A stretch of 64,000 nucleotides of DNA from Heligmosomoides polygyrus polygyrus (GCA_947396885.1 OX377206.1:91571960-91635959); one strand, 5' to 3'. Numbered from the stretch's first letter, positions 33,301 through 48,300 are shown. Notes: generated by a model not told the origin, from the sequence alone. Translations and numbers: made by a program.

Positions 33301-36300
33301 ATATGTAGTCACTTATCCGTATGTGAATTGATTGAACAGCTGAAGGAAGCCGAACACAGGAGAAGGGTTTTGAGCCTCTGTTAACAGTGGATTTCGGTGA
33401 AGCTTCTTGGTTTTTTGGCACTGCCTGGGAACTGTCCCTGGGCGTGGGCTGGAAGTGAGTGCAAGGGAGGGACCATCAAATTTCAGGCATCGGTGAAGGA
33501 AAGAAAGGATGTGATCGGCTGGTTCTTGGAATATGTTTCTGCCAAATATTAGCTCTTCAATAGCTTTTTAAGGGACATTACTATAATAGGTAGTAACATA
33601 TGCAGGGTCTGAATTGTCTCGGTATGGGGTTCCTTATCTGTCCCATACATTCGGTGCCTAGGATCGCTAATAGACGCTGAAACAAGCAATTTCTGAATTC
33701 TCGCACTCTTGAGGTTTATGAACTTTCGTCAGCCAAATCATCGAGTAAAAACCTCCGTGGTTATGTCAGTTCGTGGAGCCTGTGTCCATTCCGCTTATTG
33801 CTTTGGAAACGAAAAGAGGATGAGAAGCACAACATGACTTTTCTCGTGCGTACTCCGTAGTTCTCTTTCCTCCTGCCATTGCTTTATATAAAGGATAAGG
33901 ATAAAGGACGGCGTTACTCAATCCCTTCAGGGATGCGCCAGCGCATTCTACTTCTACGGGATGTCGTGGAGGCGACATGAATGCGTGTTTGGCCATACAA
34001 GACTTGCGGTGGCCAGCCGATGAACAAGTCAGTGCTTTGCTTTATCCTTCCCAGATAAGTCTGGTACCAATTCACCGACCCTGGAGGGATGGAAGGCTTG
34101 GTTGGCCTGGGCGGGAAATCCGAACAAGGAACCTGGTATCGGGTGCACGCGACAGTCGCGCCTCCTCCGACTGCGCTACACGCGCTCTATTGCTTTATAT
34201 AGAGGAACTAATTCGTCCGACTGCCTGTCCCTGCGTCCGCGCAAAAGAATTGGGTTCCGGAAGCGCTTCACATTTCCGTTTGTGGTATCCACCTCTTCTC
34301 AGAGATAATCTTTTGATATGGATGCCGCACGAATGCGAGAGCCGTTTGATTAGATTTGCAACGTGAAGCAGTATCGATCAATATTTTTGATGTTCCTTCA
34401 AAGATGGTAAGTTGCACCTGGAATCATGGAAACAATTAGCCGGCGTAGAGGCTTTATAACAAGTAAGCAGTATCCGTTAGTCAATCGATTTCGATCGATC
34501 ACATCAATTTTGGGATTTCGAGCCACCAAGTGTTCAGACCATCCGTTAGGTTAGATAGCTATGGTTAAAGGACAAAAGTCGGCTTTAAAGAGTTCGTTTT
34601 TGGGATGCGCCGGCATTATGCATCTACGTATATGACAAGTAATCGGTGTGCTTTTGAAATTTTTTCCAGTATTCGAATGATTTCCAGTGCTCAGAAATTT
34701 CAAGTATTCGAATTCGAATATATTCCAAAACTGCCGTTTTTCTGAATATTCGAATTTGAATACATTCGAAAAATGCGATGTTCTGATTATTCAATGAAAA
34801 TCATTCGAATATCTATTCTAATAGGTCATTCGAGCACAACTATAAGCTGGCGTAAAAGTCGTTTTTTAAAGAAAAAGTCGCCTAAGCTGACCTCAAGCAA
34901 TCGATATTGATCGACCACATCGACTTTGCAGTAAAACTTGCAAAGTATCCCGGCCATTCGTTTGGCTGGCTAACTTTTGGCTAAAAGATACAGCACACTT
35001 TGGCTTTAATAACTCCGTATTTGGAATGCGCCATGTATTGCAGGTATTCTAGGCATCATGTAGGCGTCTGAACGATTCTTAAAGTGACTCACATGTGAGT
35101 ACGGATGGAAATGTACTCCACCGTCGCAATATAAGACTATGTAGAGCCAACTCTTCCTACATTGGCCTGGTCAGGACTCGAATCTCTCTAGTCGATTCGC
35201 TGTACACATAACAGTTATGGCCACCACCGTCTCATGCATTCGCATCCAACCGTCACTTAAGCGGGGGAAGGGGGGTGTCTACAGCATGTTCAATTGTTCA
35301 GTGACCACAAAATCCTCCCCAAATAAACATAATTTCCTTGTCCCTTGCAATACGCCTACCGTTCTTCTAGGTGACTAATCTATTAACAACTTCATTGATT
35401 GCACGTTAATGAGCTGAACCTATGAATGTTGTTGGAATGATTCAGATTCCGCCTTCGCCGTTCGACCATTGAACGCCGTAAGACAGTCATACCTAAATTC
35501 AATACCAAATGGATTGTTCAATAATTAACGCCGTTTTTCTCATAGATGGCATGAACTGTACATTTTTATTTAGTACATAGTGATTGATTGGGCGCGTGTA
35601 GCGCAGTCGGAGGAGGTGCCGGCTGTCACGTGCACCCGGTACCATGATACCATGTTCCTGGTTCGGATTTCCGCCCAGGCCAACCAAGCCTTCCATCCCT
35701 ACGGGGTCGGTGAATTGGTACCAGACTTGTCTGGGAAGGATACAGCAAGTCATTGTATGGCTAAATACGCATCCAAATCACCTCCATGACATCCCGTAGA
35801 AGTAGAATGCGTGGCACATCCCAAAAGGGATTGAGTAACGCCGTCCTTTATCCTTTATCCTTTATCCTTTACGTAATGATTGCGTGGCTTACATTTTTAT
35901 ATATCATTTTAAGGGTTAGACTTGTACCATCTTCTATCAAAAACTGAGCGTCATTAATAAAACAAGTTTCTAAAGAAACAATTTGAAGACGTATAAACAA
36001 AGCGATCATTATTGGCGTATTTTATTGTTTTCTTCCAAGAGGGCGAAAATGCGGTGCAAGCTTCGGAAAAGTTTGTATTGATGACTGCCCTACTGAGCAC
36101 CGTTGTCTGCGTTGGTTTGCTCGCTTTGGTTCTGGGAATGTTAATGCCCAAGATGCGTCATCTACTTGTCGTACAATCACTTCTGATGACGACAAAATGA
36201 AGGCGTTAATCGAAACTAAGCGGCGTATGAGAAGAAATCCGTCTCACCAAACGCATCAACATATGCAAGCTGTACATATTATATAAGGGAATAAGCACAT

Positions 36301-39300
36301 TTTCAGCACACATACGTTACTCAGCTGAAGTTGCATATTAATACAGTCGGAGGAGGCGCCAGCTGTCGTGTGCACCTGATCCCAGGTTTTTGGTTGAGGT
36401 TTTCCGCCTGGCCAAAGAAGTCTTCCATTCCTCCGGGGTTGTGTGAATTGGTACCAGGCTTGCCTGGGAAGGATAAAACACTGACATGTTTTCGAATGGC
36501 CACTGCAAATTAATGTACAGGCCAAATACACATTCAAACGGCCTTCAGGATATTCCATAGGAGGGAAATGTGTGGCGCATGCCGCAATGGGATTGGTTGA
36601 CATTGTCTTTTATCCTTCATCCGCTATAGTCAATGCGGGGTGCTATAACGTGATGAAGGTTTGAATTTATAAATTTTTAATTTATATTTTTTTTGAATTT
36701 ATAACTTTGATGGCAAGTTTACAAATTCATACATAAATTACAACGCCATAGACACTAGGCAACACTATATTCGACCGGATTTGAAGTAGCCTCCTTTTGC
36801 GCGAATACAGAAGTCAAAATGCTTGGTGAAGTGTTTGGCGATGGGCCGTAGGTCATCTGGAGATAGTCGTTCCTACTCGCGACGCAGAGATTCCTTCTGG
36901 GCCTCCGGGCTGTGATGGCGCTTGGCACGGACCTTGGCTTTCAATATGGACCACGCGCTTTAGTCCATTGGTTTCAGATCCGAGGATTTCGGTGGCCATT
37001 CCGCAGACATGATGAAGTCCGGAAAGTTGGCATTGCTCAATGCTTTCGCGCTTTTCGCCCTGTATGAGGGATTGAGTCTTGTTGAAACGTCCACTGTGCA
37101 TCGCTGAAGTGTTACTGGAACCAGGAAAGTACAATAGCTTCAAGGATGTCCCGTCGGTGCACATCTTCATTTACTTTTTACTCCTTCGTCCACAAAATAC
37201 AGGGAGTCCTTCCGTTGCTGTAGATTCCTTCCCAAACCATGAGCACCTGCGGTTTTGACAATGTTCGGCGATGGCAGAGGTGGCTGGAACCTCTCCAGAT
37301 CAGCTACTGCCGGTTTGGGGGTTTTGAGCCTACTCCACAGGGAACAGCTTCTCGTCCGTGAAAACTGTTCGCTCCCACCCGCGACCTGCGGCCCACAGCT
37401 TGAGCTGGCGGTATCGATAAACCGTTCGCGCTTATTCTTGTCCATCAGCAGCTGGACTTTATGAAACTTGTAGGGCTTTAGTCCGCGTTTCTATCTGGCT
37501 ATTCGATGCACCGATGTGAGACTGACACCGACATTAGGGGCGATTTTTCTCAGTAGACCCTCGGATTTGGATTTTTTCGCTTCTCGATGAGATTCCAGAT
37601 CTGTGGCATATTCACAGTGCGATTTCTTCCTTGAGCTGGAAGATAATCTTCATGGCCAAACTTCTTACAACATCGAGTTTCTGTGGAGCCAGTCCACTGA
37701 CCATGTCGCATTGCTGCTTTCCTAGACGATGGAGCTCCAAAATCGCAGTGCGGTGGTTTGACACCTTGAGAAAATCGCATCACGTGTATCACCTGTTGTG
37801 CCGTTGATCATCGACTTTCTCGAGCGGGCGCCAGCAGCGTCTCCTTTCGTCCCTGTCGCGTGCCAGAGTGCTCCAATGGATCCTCCTCGCTCGAGGGACA
37901 CGAAGAGCGTCATAGCGGTCGTTGAGGGCTTTCACGAAGACGTCCGACTAACGCGTTGGTGGACGTCCTGGTGTTCTCTTGACATCCCGCGGAATCCAGT
38001 CGATGACGGGAAAAACCGTAATTTTGACAAAATAGAACTTCAAAAATTATAACACGGACAGAAACATGCGTACAAAAAGAAAACGGCGCTATGGCCGCCA
38101 TGCTGCAGATAAATACATTCCTTTGGGAGAACGTCAAGCCTTCATCACCTTATTTTGGAACACCCTGTTTTTGGCATTTCAGGTTCCCATACCCTTTCGG
38201 TACCCTGAAGATATTGGATCTTCTACAAAATCTACTACATGTGGCTTACCACATAGACAATCATAGAGGATACAGGGTAGCTGCGGCGTTAATGAACACA
38301 TTGGTTGGATAAGCCACAAATTCTATTGTTCCAATCGTGGAGACAATTTCACTACGTGTATAAATACAATGAGGGCCATGAAGCGCAGTCGGAACAGGTA
38401 CCAGCTGTCGCGTACAGCCATTAAAGCCAGGTTCTTAGTTCGGATTTCCAGTACAGGTCAGCCAAACATTCAATCCCTACAGGTTCGGTGAATTGGCACC
38501 AGACTTGTCTGGGAAGGAAAAACACTGAGATGTTCTCCACTGGCCACTTCATGTCATTGTATATGCCAAATACGCATTCAAATCGCCTCCACGACATCCC
38601 GTAGGAGTAGAACGCGTGGCGCATCCCAAAAGGGATTGAGTAACACCATCCTTTATCCTTTATTTCGGATTGCAAATTGTGATTGTGGTGCCACGCTTTA
38701 GAATTGGTCTAGCATACGAGTTTTAAGCATTTAATAGGTGCAGTAGCGAATCTGTTGGCAAGGATTTGAAGAGGCAATGTCGTGAGAAAGTTAATCACTG
38801 GTGTCTACTATACATTAGATCCGAATGAATCATTTTCGGATATCCGAGATCCGAATCAACCAAAAATCCGGGGTTAGCGAAATTAGCGATATTCGAATGA
38901 TGCAAGATTTTCGGCCGGATCCAGTGTACAGTGTCCCCTGCTCCGTACTTCAGAACACGCCATGATTGCCCTTCATTTGACTCCAAAATGTGGCCTTGTA
39001 TGAGAGTGTTCCGGTGAAGTCGACTTCAAGAAAACGGAAGTGTCTGCCCCATCTCTCCCTATCTAGGCAGCCCAGGCAGGCTGCTCTCCCTCAGATGGAA
39101 ATGCGTCTGTCGATCGCGACGACTCCACCACACACGTCGTCGACCGACTGCGCGTGTGACGTGGCGGACACGCGTGAGCGCGCTCATGCGTTCCAGAGGG
39201 ACTGCCTGCCTTTTTCGCGTCCACTTTCTCGCGCCCTCTCGCTCCGCTCACGTCCTTGGTTCACCGAAATCAGGCCGACGGAACAGTGAGTGTGCTGCGG

Positions 39301-42300
39301 CGACGGCGACGGCGGCGGCGCGTTGCGATGCGACGCACGCACGCCGTGACGTGCGTCGCGCGCGCGGCGACGCGGCGTGCGTGCCGGCGTGCGACCCGCC
39401 GCGTGGTGCTGATCAATGTCCGTCCGTCCGTCCGTCGGTCCCTGTGTACGGCATCGAGCATCGTCGCCCCGCCCACTGGCGTTGCGAGCGTTCACGTGCG
39501 TTGCGCGCGCGTGTCAAAGTCCATCACAGCACGTGCTGGCGCCATCAGCCGTCTGCTTCGCTCGCTCGTTAATCGCATACCAGTGCAAGCATCCGGCGAC
39601 CTATTTCTGAAATCTTGAAAACAAGCACGACGCGTTGCAGTCGGCCAGGAGAGAAAAAATGCGGACGGTCATGAGTCGCCATTGTACAAGTACACCATCT
39701 CCATCGCAAACTGGACACCTCTCAAAACTCTCACTCCTTTTTGTCATTGCGCTATGCGGATTTGGGGAGGGGATTCCCTCCTAGGGGTGGACTCCTTCAA
39801 TGTAAAGCTCACGGTTGGACAGCGTGTTGCACTTTCATTGGCGCGGTCCACACCAGCTCTAGTGCTGCGGTTGGACTGTGGTAAAACTGTGGTAAGAAAG
39901 GAGGAAGAGGGGTCTATCCTAGTGGGGGGGGGGGGCACTTCATTCTGTCCTTTTGAGGATGACGGTAAAATTCAAATTGAGCTATTTCATGGCGGCTACA
40001 CACTGAGCTGGCATACTAGAGAACCATTCTATACAATTTCCTACCAGGGATAGGCCACCTTGTTTGTCTGTTCCGCTTTTCAAGCGGTCCCCCCCCCGAC
40101 TAGGATGGATCCGAGGAAGGGTTGTCATCACAACAGTGCACACCCCACCCCTAGCATGCATAGCGCCTTTTAGATTAAGCTGGGACGATTTTTAGACTAT
40201 TTTTGGGCAAATTGGAATGATAGGGATGATTTCCAACCATCTGGAACACTATCTAATTCAGACTGTACGTATTATAAGCGCATTTTTAGCAGACGTTACT
40301 CAGCTGAAGGTGCATGGTAGCGCAGTCGGAATAGACGCCGGCTATCGTATGCACCCGATTCCAGGCTTCTGGTTCAGGTTTCCCGCCCAAGCCAACCTAA
40401 CTTTCCATCCTTCAGGGGTTTCTGAATTTTTACCAGACTTGTCTGGGAAATATAAGACACTAACATCAACATCCGTCATTGTACAGGTCAAATACGCATC
40501 CAAATTACCTCCAAAACATCTCACTGAAATAGAGCGCGTGGCGCATCCCAAAATCGATTGATCAACGTCGTACTTTGTTCGTGCTTATCCTTTTGTTTGA
40601 TCTTTGAAATCGAGTCTTCTGGAAAATGACAACGGGATTGCTTCAAGAGAAAGCAGAAGGAAAGACCAAACATCCAGAGAAGTCGGCGCTGCGGAGCGGC
40701 TGGAAGACACACATGGAAAGGTGGGACCGTTGGTGAAGGTTTAACTAACCAGGAGAAAACAGAAAGAGAAGCGAAACGATGGAGGATGGTGAAGAAGCTT
40801 GAGGAACTCAATTACAGTAGCTGTTCAGATATTTAGATGAACGGTCATTCCTAAATTTTCTTCAATCCTTCACGATTTCCCTACGAACATTCCTCATTTA
40901 CCTCTTAACTAGCTTTTCTGCAGAATAACAGATAATTTTCGTCACAAGTCAGCTCCTTTCTGGGGTACGCCATGTATTCCACCCCTGCGGGATATCATGG
41001 AATCGCGTTGAATGACTATTCAACGCTTTAGGAATGCAGTGAGATAGGCAAGTCAGTATTGTTTATATGTAGTCGTGCTTGAACAAATGTATTCTAATAA
41101 TTTATTCGAGCAATTATTCGAATAGTCGAATATTCGCTATTTCTAGATTTTCGAATATTCGTTAGAATTTGAACATCGAGAGGGAGCCATTTTCGAATAT
41201 TATTCGAAAATCGAATGTTTTTGTCCGAGTATCGAATGAACCTCCAATCTTTAAGCACGGGAACTGGTTCGAGTAAAATTCTTGACTATTCGAATAAACG
41301 AACAACGGGGTCTGTTCGATTTTCGATCATTCGAAAAAATTGATGAATAATTCGATCGTTCATTCGCTCGAAAATTTTCGACATCAAGTTTAACCGTTCG
41401 TTCATTCGTTCAATAAAATTTCTCAAAAGCACAATTATAGTATTGTTTCTTTCCCAGACGCGTCTGCAACCGATCCGGCAATCGCGTGTGCGATCCGAAC
41501 CAGGGGTGCACACAAAATTCTGTGCGTTAGTTTTTCAAACGAAATTTTTAAACGGAAAATTTTCGTTAAATTCCCGGTAAATCGTTAAGTTTCGTTAAAA
41601 AATACAATTGGCTGCAAACCATTATTTCAAGCGAAAAAAGCAGGGAAAACATCATATGTTTCAACTTCAAGAGGAAAAAAGCTAAAGTTCACAGAAAGGA
41701 GTGTGATACTGCAATGTAAAATAAACAATAATCAACAAAGGTAGAAAAATAGACAAGCCTTCGGCAACATGTTTCTACAGGGTGTTGAACAGGTATTGAA
41801 TTATCATTCAGGATGACCATCAAGAAGGCATCTTAAAATGTGCGATCAGGCAAAACCCGGAGTTCCCCTTTCCTAGTTCTTTGCGGAACCGCTTTGTGTG
41901 ACTGTTCTACGAGAAGAAAAACCTGAAACCTTTCTTGTTTTTTGGTGGATCGTGACATGACATCGTGTCACTCGGTCCCACACTGCCGGAAAGGTCTGGC
42001 CCCCGTCGTCGACACATTAACGCTCAGGAAAAGTTGCTTTCCTAATTTTCGTTATTAGCGTTTTCCTGAAATCCTTTAAAATACGACAGCGGCCTAAGCC
42101 ATCCTCCCTGTCTTGGCTTTTTCAGGCAAAGGTATTCTGAGATAAGCAGCGCCAGGTGAGGATAGGCATATCATACGAGGAGGTTAGATCAGTATCTTTG
42201 TGGATTCGTTGATGTGCTTCGGGAATCCGCGAAGAAATTTCTAGCTTCAAAATGCATTAAACGATAAGAATAATGAGCGATGTTACTCAATTCTTTTTGG

Positions 42301-45300
42301 GATGCGCCACGCATTCTTCTTCCTGTTCTGAAAGCGATTTGAATGCGTATTGGGCATAAAATGACTTTCCGTGGCCAGCCGGTGAAGAAGTCAGCGCTGT
42401 ATACTTCTCAAACAAGTCTGGTACCGATTCTCCGACTCCGAAGAGATGGAAGGCTGGCCTAGATAAAATAGAGGGTTGACCTGGGCGGGAAATTCCAACC
42501 GGGAACCTGGTATCGGGTGTACGCGACAGCCGGCACCTCGTTTGACCGAGCTACGCGCGCCCCCAGAATGCATTATTTCCAAAAATTCAAAATAAATTCA
42601 TGAAAGCGTTAAAATATTCTTCCTGATTTCAATAACTTTTTTATTCAGGAACAGTCCCAATCAATAAGGTGAGACCTGCAAGATTAATGAAGACTAAGGG
42701 TGAATGTGATAAACTCACTGAGAAAAAAGTCAGTTAAAAATTCTCTTAAATTTCGAAAAATTTCCGTTAACTCGTTAAGCCAGATTTTAACGAAAAATGC
42801 CGTTAATTCGTCAAATTCGCTAAATCGTTAACCGTTAAAAGTGCACCCCTGATCCGAACCTGAAATCGATTGGGGGTGCAGGCGAGGAGCACCAGCGCGA
42901 CAGCACCACACGCGAAGCGCTTTCTGAAAGAAGAACACAGTAAAATAATCACCACATCATGATCACTGAACCTTATACTACCTTGGTCGTATTCTACATA
43001 CGTCTGATCTACCCTATTTAGGTGAGCGTGTGGCGGATTCATCTGTTCACGATCATTCAGATCCTCCTTCTGTGCGCCATCTATGCCGTCAAGCAGTTCA
43101 AACGTAACCTCCTTAATCAGTGTGTATCTGCAGAAAGAAGGCTGACCATTCTCATTCTGTTTGCAGAGTCAGCAGTGGCGTTCCCGTTCGTGCTGATGTT
43201 GTTTGTCGCCTTTCGGCAGATAGTGATTGCAAAAATCTTCACCAAGCAGGAGCTCGAGGCGGTTCGTTGTTGTATTGTGTGCCGTTGATGTTGTTGTTCG
43301 CTGCTCACCCAGAAGTGATGCAGCCGTCCGTCGGGGTGGCACTGCCCATGCAACCGGTTGTTGGTTGCCGTTCGTTCACTCAGGAGGAAGTGGCCCACAC
43401 CCGCCACTACGCGTCGTGAAAACATCGCTACTTCGGAAAGATGTTCCGGCATCGCTGCTCAAAACCTACACCTTATTCTACGTGGGGCAGTACAGAACTT
43501 CTACTATAGTTTCTCAGCTAAAGAAATGGTTCACCTGGAGTAAATTCATGGAATATGAGTAAATATGGGTGTCCTACTATATGTGTACGTGTGCGGTTTC
43601 GTCCGTTTGTCCGACTGTGCCTCTGCGCAAAACTAATGACCGCTGGACAAGTTTCTAAATCTGTAAGCGAAATCAGCTTATCAATCAATAGAGATTGATG
43701 CAGCAGATAATCAATCATCAACTAAACAATATTTATCCCGCGCAAAATAAATGGCTGTTGTACGAGTCTCTAACCATTCGGGCAAATTCAGCCAATGGAT
43801 CAATACAGACCGATACAGCTAATTATCAGTCGATTAGTATTGATAGATTACTAATGGTAGTCGAGGCAATCGATCCAATAACACTGACCGTTTTCGTTGG
43901 TCGCTCGACTATGCCTCCGCGCAAAATAAATGGCCGCTGGACGAGTTTCTAAATATCTAGGAAAAATCGGCCAATCGTTCAATATAGACAGATGCAGCTG
44001 ATCATCAATCGAGCAATATTAATAGACTACTAATGGTAATCGATGCAATAGCATTGACCGTGTTTTCAGCGGTCTTCTGACTGTGCCAACGCGCAAAATT
44101 GATGACCGCCGGACAAGCTTCTAAATGTGCAAGCAAAATCAGGAAATCCGTTAATAGAGACCGATGCAGCAGATAATCATTCATCAAATGAACAATATTG
44201 ATTGACTACTAGTGGTAATCGATGCAGTAGCATTGATCTTATTTTCAGTGGTCCTTTGACTGTGGTAACGCGCAAAATTAAAGACCGCCGGACAAGCTTC
44301 TATGTGTGTAAACAAAATCACCCAATCAATCAGTAGAGACCTATGGAGCAGATAGTCAATCACCAATTGAACAGTATTGATCGACTACTAATAGTAATGG
44401 TATCTATGCAGTAACATTGATCGCTTCTTCAGCTGTCTCCGACCATGTCTCCGCGCAAAATAAATGGCCGCGGCACGAGTTTCTGAAAACTAGCCAATCG
44501 TTGAACACATGCCGATGAAGCTGATCATTAATTGATTAATATTGATAGGCTACTAATGGTTATCGATGCAATATATAGCACTGACCGTGTTTTCAGTGGT
44601 CGTCTGACTGTGCCTCGGCGCTACATTAATGACCGCCGGACAAGTCTCTAAACGTGCAAGTAAAATCACTCAATCAATCAATCGAGACCGATGGAGCTGA
44701 TCATCAACCGATCAATATTGATAGACTACTAATCATAATAATCGATGCAACAATATTGATCGCTTCTTCTGTGGACGGCGTCGAGCAATAACCTTACAGC
44801 CCTACATCCTCTTGGTTCTAATCATCAGGAAAATACGAAATCAAGGAAAATAAGCACTTCCTCACAACTTATCACAACTTAATTATCAAATATTAAGAAG
44901 GCTAGATTAATATGGAGAAAACGTGCATAAAAGATAAAGGATAAAAGTCGGCGTTAATCATTTCTAGGATGCGCCACGCATTCCACATCTACGGGATATC
45001 GTGTCTGTCACACACAACGACTTTCGGTGGCCAGCCGTTGGAGAAGCCTGTTGATTTGCCCATCCCAGTCAAGCACGATACCAATTCACCGACCCCGGAG
45101 GAATGGAAGGCTTGGCTGCCCATGGGGACCCGAACCATGAACCTCGATCCGGGGTGCACGCGACAGCCGGCGCCTCATTCGAGTGCACTAGCACGTGCTA
45201 AAAACGTGCATCTAGCGCCGCAACTTCCACGGACATGATCTTAACCTTAGGTGAAAAAACTAAGGCGAAGATAGAGCTTCTGACTGTTAAATATCGAATG

Positions 45301-48300
45301 CGAGCACGCTGAATGCGATTTATACTCCTTTATTGGCTCCTATTCTGCAACCTGTGCGGCGCAGTCGGTAAAGGCGCTGTTTGTGGCGTGAACGGCGAAT
45401 TGACTCACCGTTTGGATTCTGTCCAGGTCAACATAGCCTTCCATCCTTTCGTGGTTGCTGAACTGGCGCCAGGCTTATCTGAGAAGAGGAAAGTACTGCC
45501 TGGCCGTCGGTTTGCTGCCGCAAGTCATTGTATAGGCCACACAAAGGATCAGGGATGAAGGACCATACAATGGCCAGCAGATGGACAAGTCAGCGCTCTA
45601 TCCTTCCTAGACAAGTATGATACCGACCCTGGGAGGGTGGAAGGCTTGGTCGACTTGGGCGGAAAATCCGAACCAGGAACCTGGTATCGGTTACACGTGA
45701 CAGCCGGCACCTCCTCAGACTGCGCTGCACGTGCCCAGTCGTAGGTCACATACGCATTCGAATTGCCTTCACGTTGTGGGATGTGTGGCGCATCTCAAAA
45801 GTGAAGGATTGGCGTCGACCTTTATTATTTTCAACCAAAAAAAAACTCGACTGATGTGCCAGTCCTGTTCATCGTTATCGTAGAAATGTGAGGCTTCGGA
45901 TCACGTCTGGCACTGCCAGCTAGGGCTTCATTTTCCATGCACCCCTGTGCCAGTCACCGTACCGGAAGTGGACTGGATTTTTTTGCGGAACGAAAGTGCG
46001 AGAGTGCGCCGCTTCTTGTTATCGAGGTGGCGTCGAGGCGGCAGCAGCCATCGTGGCATTTTCGTGCCGACGACGATGAATGTCACGAAATCTCGCATTG
46101 CTTCGCTATGTGCACGTGATCATCCGTGTGACATGCACATTGGCCAGTGAATGAATGCATCATGCACTTTGCGTGTAGCCAGCCATTCGCTAAAGATAGC
46201 GTTTTATTCGTCAAAAGGTCGCATCTTCGCCGTTAAGAAGCTGTTCAAAACAATGGGGCAAAACATAGAGTGTTTGATAAACTTACAACCGAAAAAAAAA
46301 CATCTGAGTTGTCCGCCGTAGTTTCGGAGTGAAATTCAGGGAAATCGCTACGGGACCACGCGTTACGGTTGCTAATCAGTCGCTGCAGTTAGTGCTATTT
46401 CCGTACTTGTTCGGCGCAGATAGGGTCGGGGCGTAGTTAACGTCCCTCATCCCGGGCTCCAACGTGTAGAGCCTGTAGTAAGGGCGCTCCATGGCCAAAG
46501 AGAACCAGATTTGAATCGCGCGGCTGTGGGTGTTGCGCACCGGACAACTCGGTCAGGTTTTTTCCCGGTTGTAAGTGTATCGGCGGATAAAGGAGAGCGC
46601 GTGGCGCATCCCACTAACGGATTCACTATAACGTCAGCGTTTGTCCTTCATCCTTTATAGTACAAGATGAGTCAGCTTCATAATAAGGGAGCGTTAGAAG
46701 CACATAATCATATCATTCAGTATATTATTAGTATTATTAAAGCAGATTAGTGCGTATTGTAACTTCCTAATCGGGAGGGGAATTGGGAGAATTAACCTGG
46801 TGATCAACTGGAGGCATCCACTTATACACCATTTCCATGTTAAATTAGGCATTCTTCCAAGCAAGTTGAAATTTTTGAAACAAAACTGAGTATCTGCCAC
46901 ATCGAAATGAGTTTCACTCACATTGAATTAGAAGCTCTCCGAGAAGGTAAGGATAATTTTTATTCAGGAAATATTTACCACGAGCTTCGCTTTAAAAAAA
47001 TTAAAATTTACCTGCCCAATAAGTGGTTGAAATTATGTAAAATTTCAGATTTTCGGTGGGCGATACTTCAGTTAATCTTTTTGGCAACGATGGATAAATT
47101 GAAAATGAACTATTTTACAAAAGCAACGCGCTGATCTACAGGTCTTCAACAGGACATTTCTTTTCAAAGTCCTAGCTGGGACTCGCCAACCTGTTGGTAT
47201 TTCGCTTTTCTAACCGTGCCCCCTTCCGACTAGGATATATTTTTCTTTTTTTTTAATTTATATTTTTAGGTTTTTTAATTTTCTACTTTTTAAGGAAAAT
47301 TTTGAATTAAAGTTCATTTGAAAGCATGGAAAGGCAGCAATTTTCCAACGTGCTAAGTGGGAGAATGCGCCATGTATTCGACTAGTTCGTTGCGATCTTA
47401 ACTTGTTTGATAGTGTAAACGTAGCGAACTTGAAACAGCGAGGATGTGTATGTTTTCCACGACTGTCTTTCTTGTATCATTTACAAGTGTGCAATTTTAC
47501 GAAAACAGTTCCTCTGCTACCAACCAGATGAAAATCGCGACATCCTGGCTTAATCTCTTCTTTTAGACTAAAAGTTGCTGCCTTAATGCACTCTCGAACA
47601 CCCCTTAAGTCATCCTGTTTCCAAATGAAAAAATTTATAAAATTTCAACGATGTCTGTTCATTTATTGGTGTAGGTGATTTACAAAAAAAAATCCTGTGA
47701 AAGTCATTTTTTGTTAATGTTTTTTCGTGTACTAACTCTATTTCTTTATTTTCGTTTTCTGCACATGGTTGCTAGCCTTCCTTTTTTCCGAATTTGGAGC
47801 ACGTCCTCTTGACGTATAAATAAATAAATAAATACTGAACTTTCGTGGACAAAAAGTAGTATTCTAACCTTCTCGGAAAGTTTCTAGTTTAATTTGAAAA
47901 AAAAAACTCGCTTAGATTGGGGAAACGCCAATTTTGATTTGAAAAGCGTCAAGCTTGCCTAGAGGAGTGTCCAGGTTGTTTTTTGAAAGGTGTTGTTGAA
48001 ATTTCGTTCAAAAAGTGGCAAATTTGACGTGCAGCTGTGAATTCTAATAGATGGTGCATTGGACTCATAAATGATTGATTTCTCGTTAGCTCTGCGTACA
48101 TGTGAACTTAGCATAACATGGAAAAACGGTGTGTGCAGGTGATAGTCCATAGAATTTCCCCTTCTTGAATGCCTAATCCAAATCAGTTCACATAAATGCT
48201 GTGCTTTCAGGGAAAATGATAGGCCTCCACGGAAATCATTTCCATAAGCTGCAGGAATCTATCCGATGGGGGGAGGGTTGAAGCTAATTTCTTAGGCGGT

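Larger units (their letters stand above)
40950..42915 (-). mobile_element. Old SINE broken by two DNA transposons
   Basis: Three pieces in SINE order: 40950-41064 (GGGGTACGCCATGTATTCCA), 41440-41500 (CTTTCCCAGACGCGTCTGC) and 42852-42915 (ATCCGAACCTGAAATCG, GGGGTGCAGGCGAGG). The gaps are exactly filled by the MITE 41065-41439 and the hAT-like element 41501-42851. Confidence 0.75.

Noticed and set aside
39156..39618. Arg/Thr/Ala-rich open frames up to 138 codons on both strands
   Set aside because: They result from CpG-rich composition without stops; no motif and no preference for one frame.
43600..44775. Tandem array considered as a CRISPR-like array
   Set aside because: Units of ~175 bp diverge along their whole length with no constant repeat and variable spacer pattern, and the DNA is eukaryotic.
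46907..47134. 75-codon + strand open frame
   Set aside because: It lies inside the G-rich MITE 46763-47236 and has no motif.
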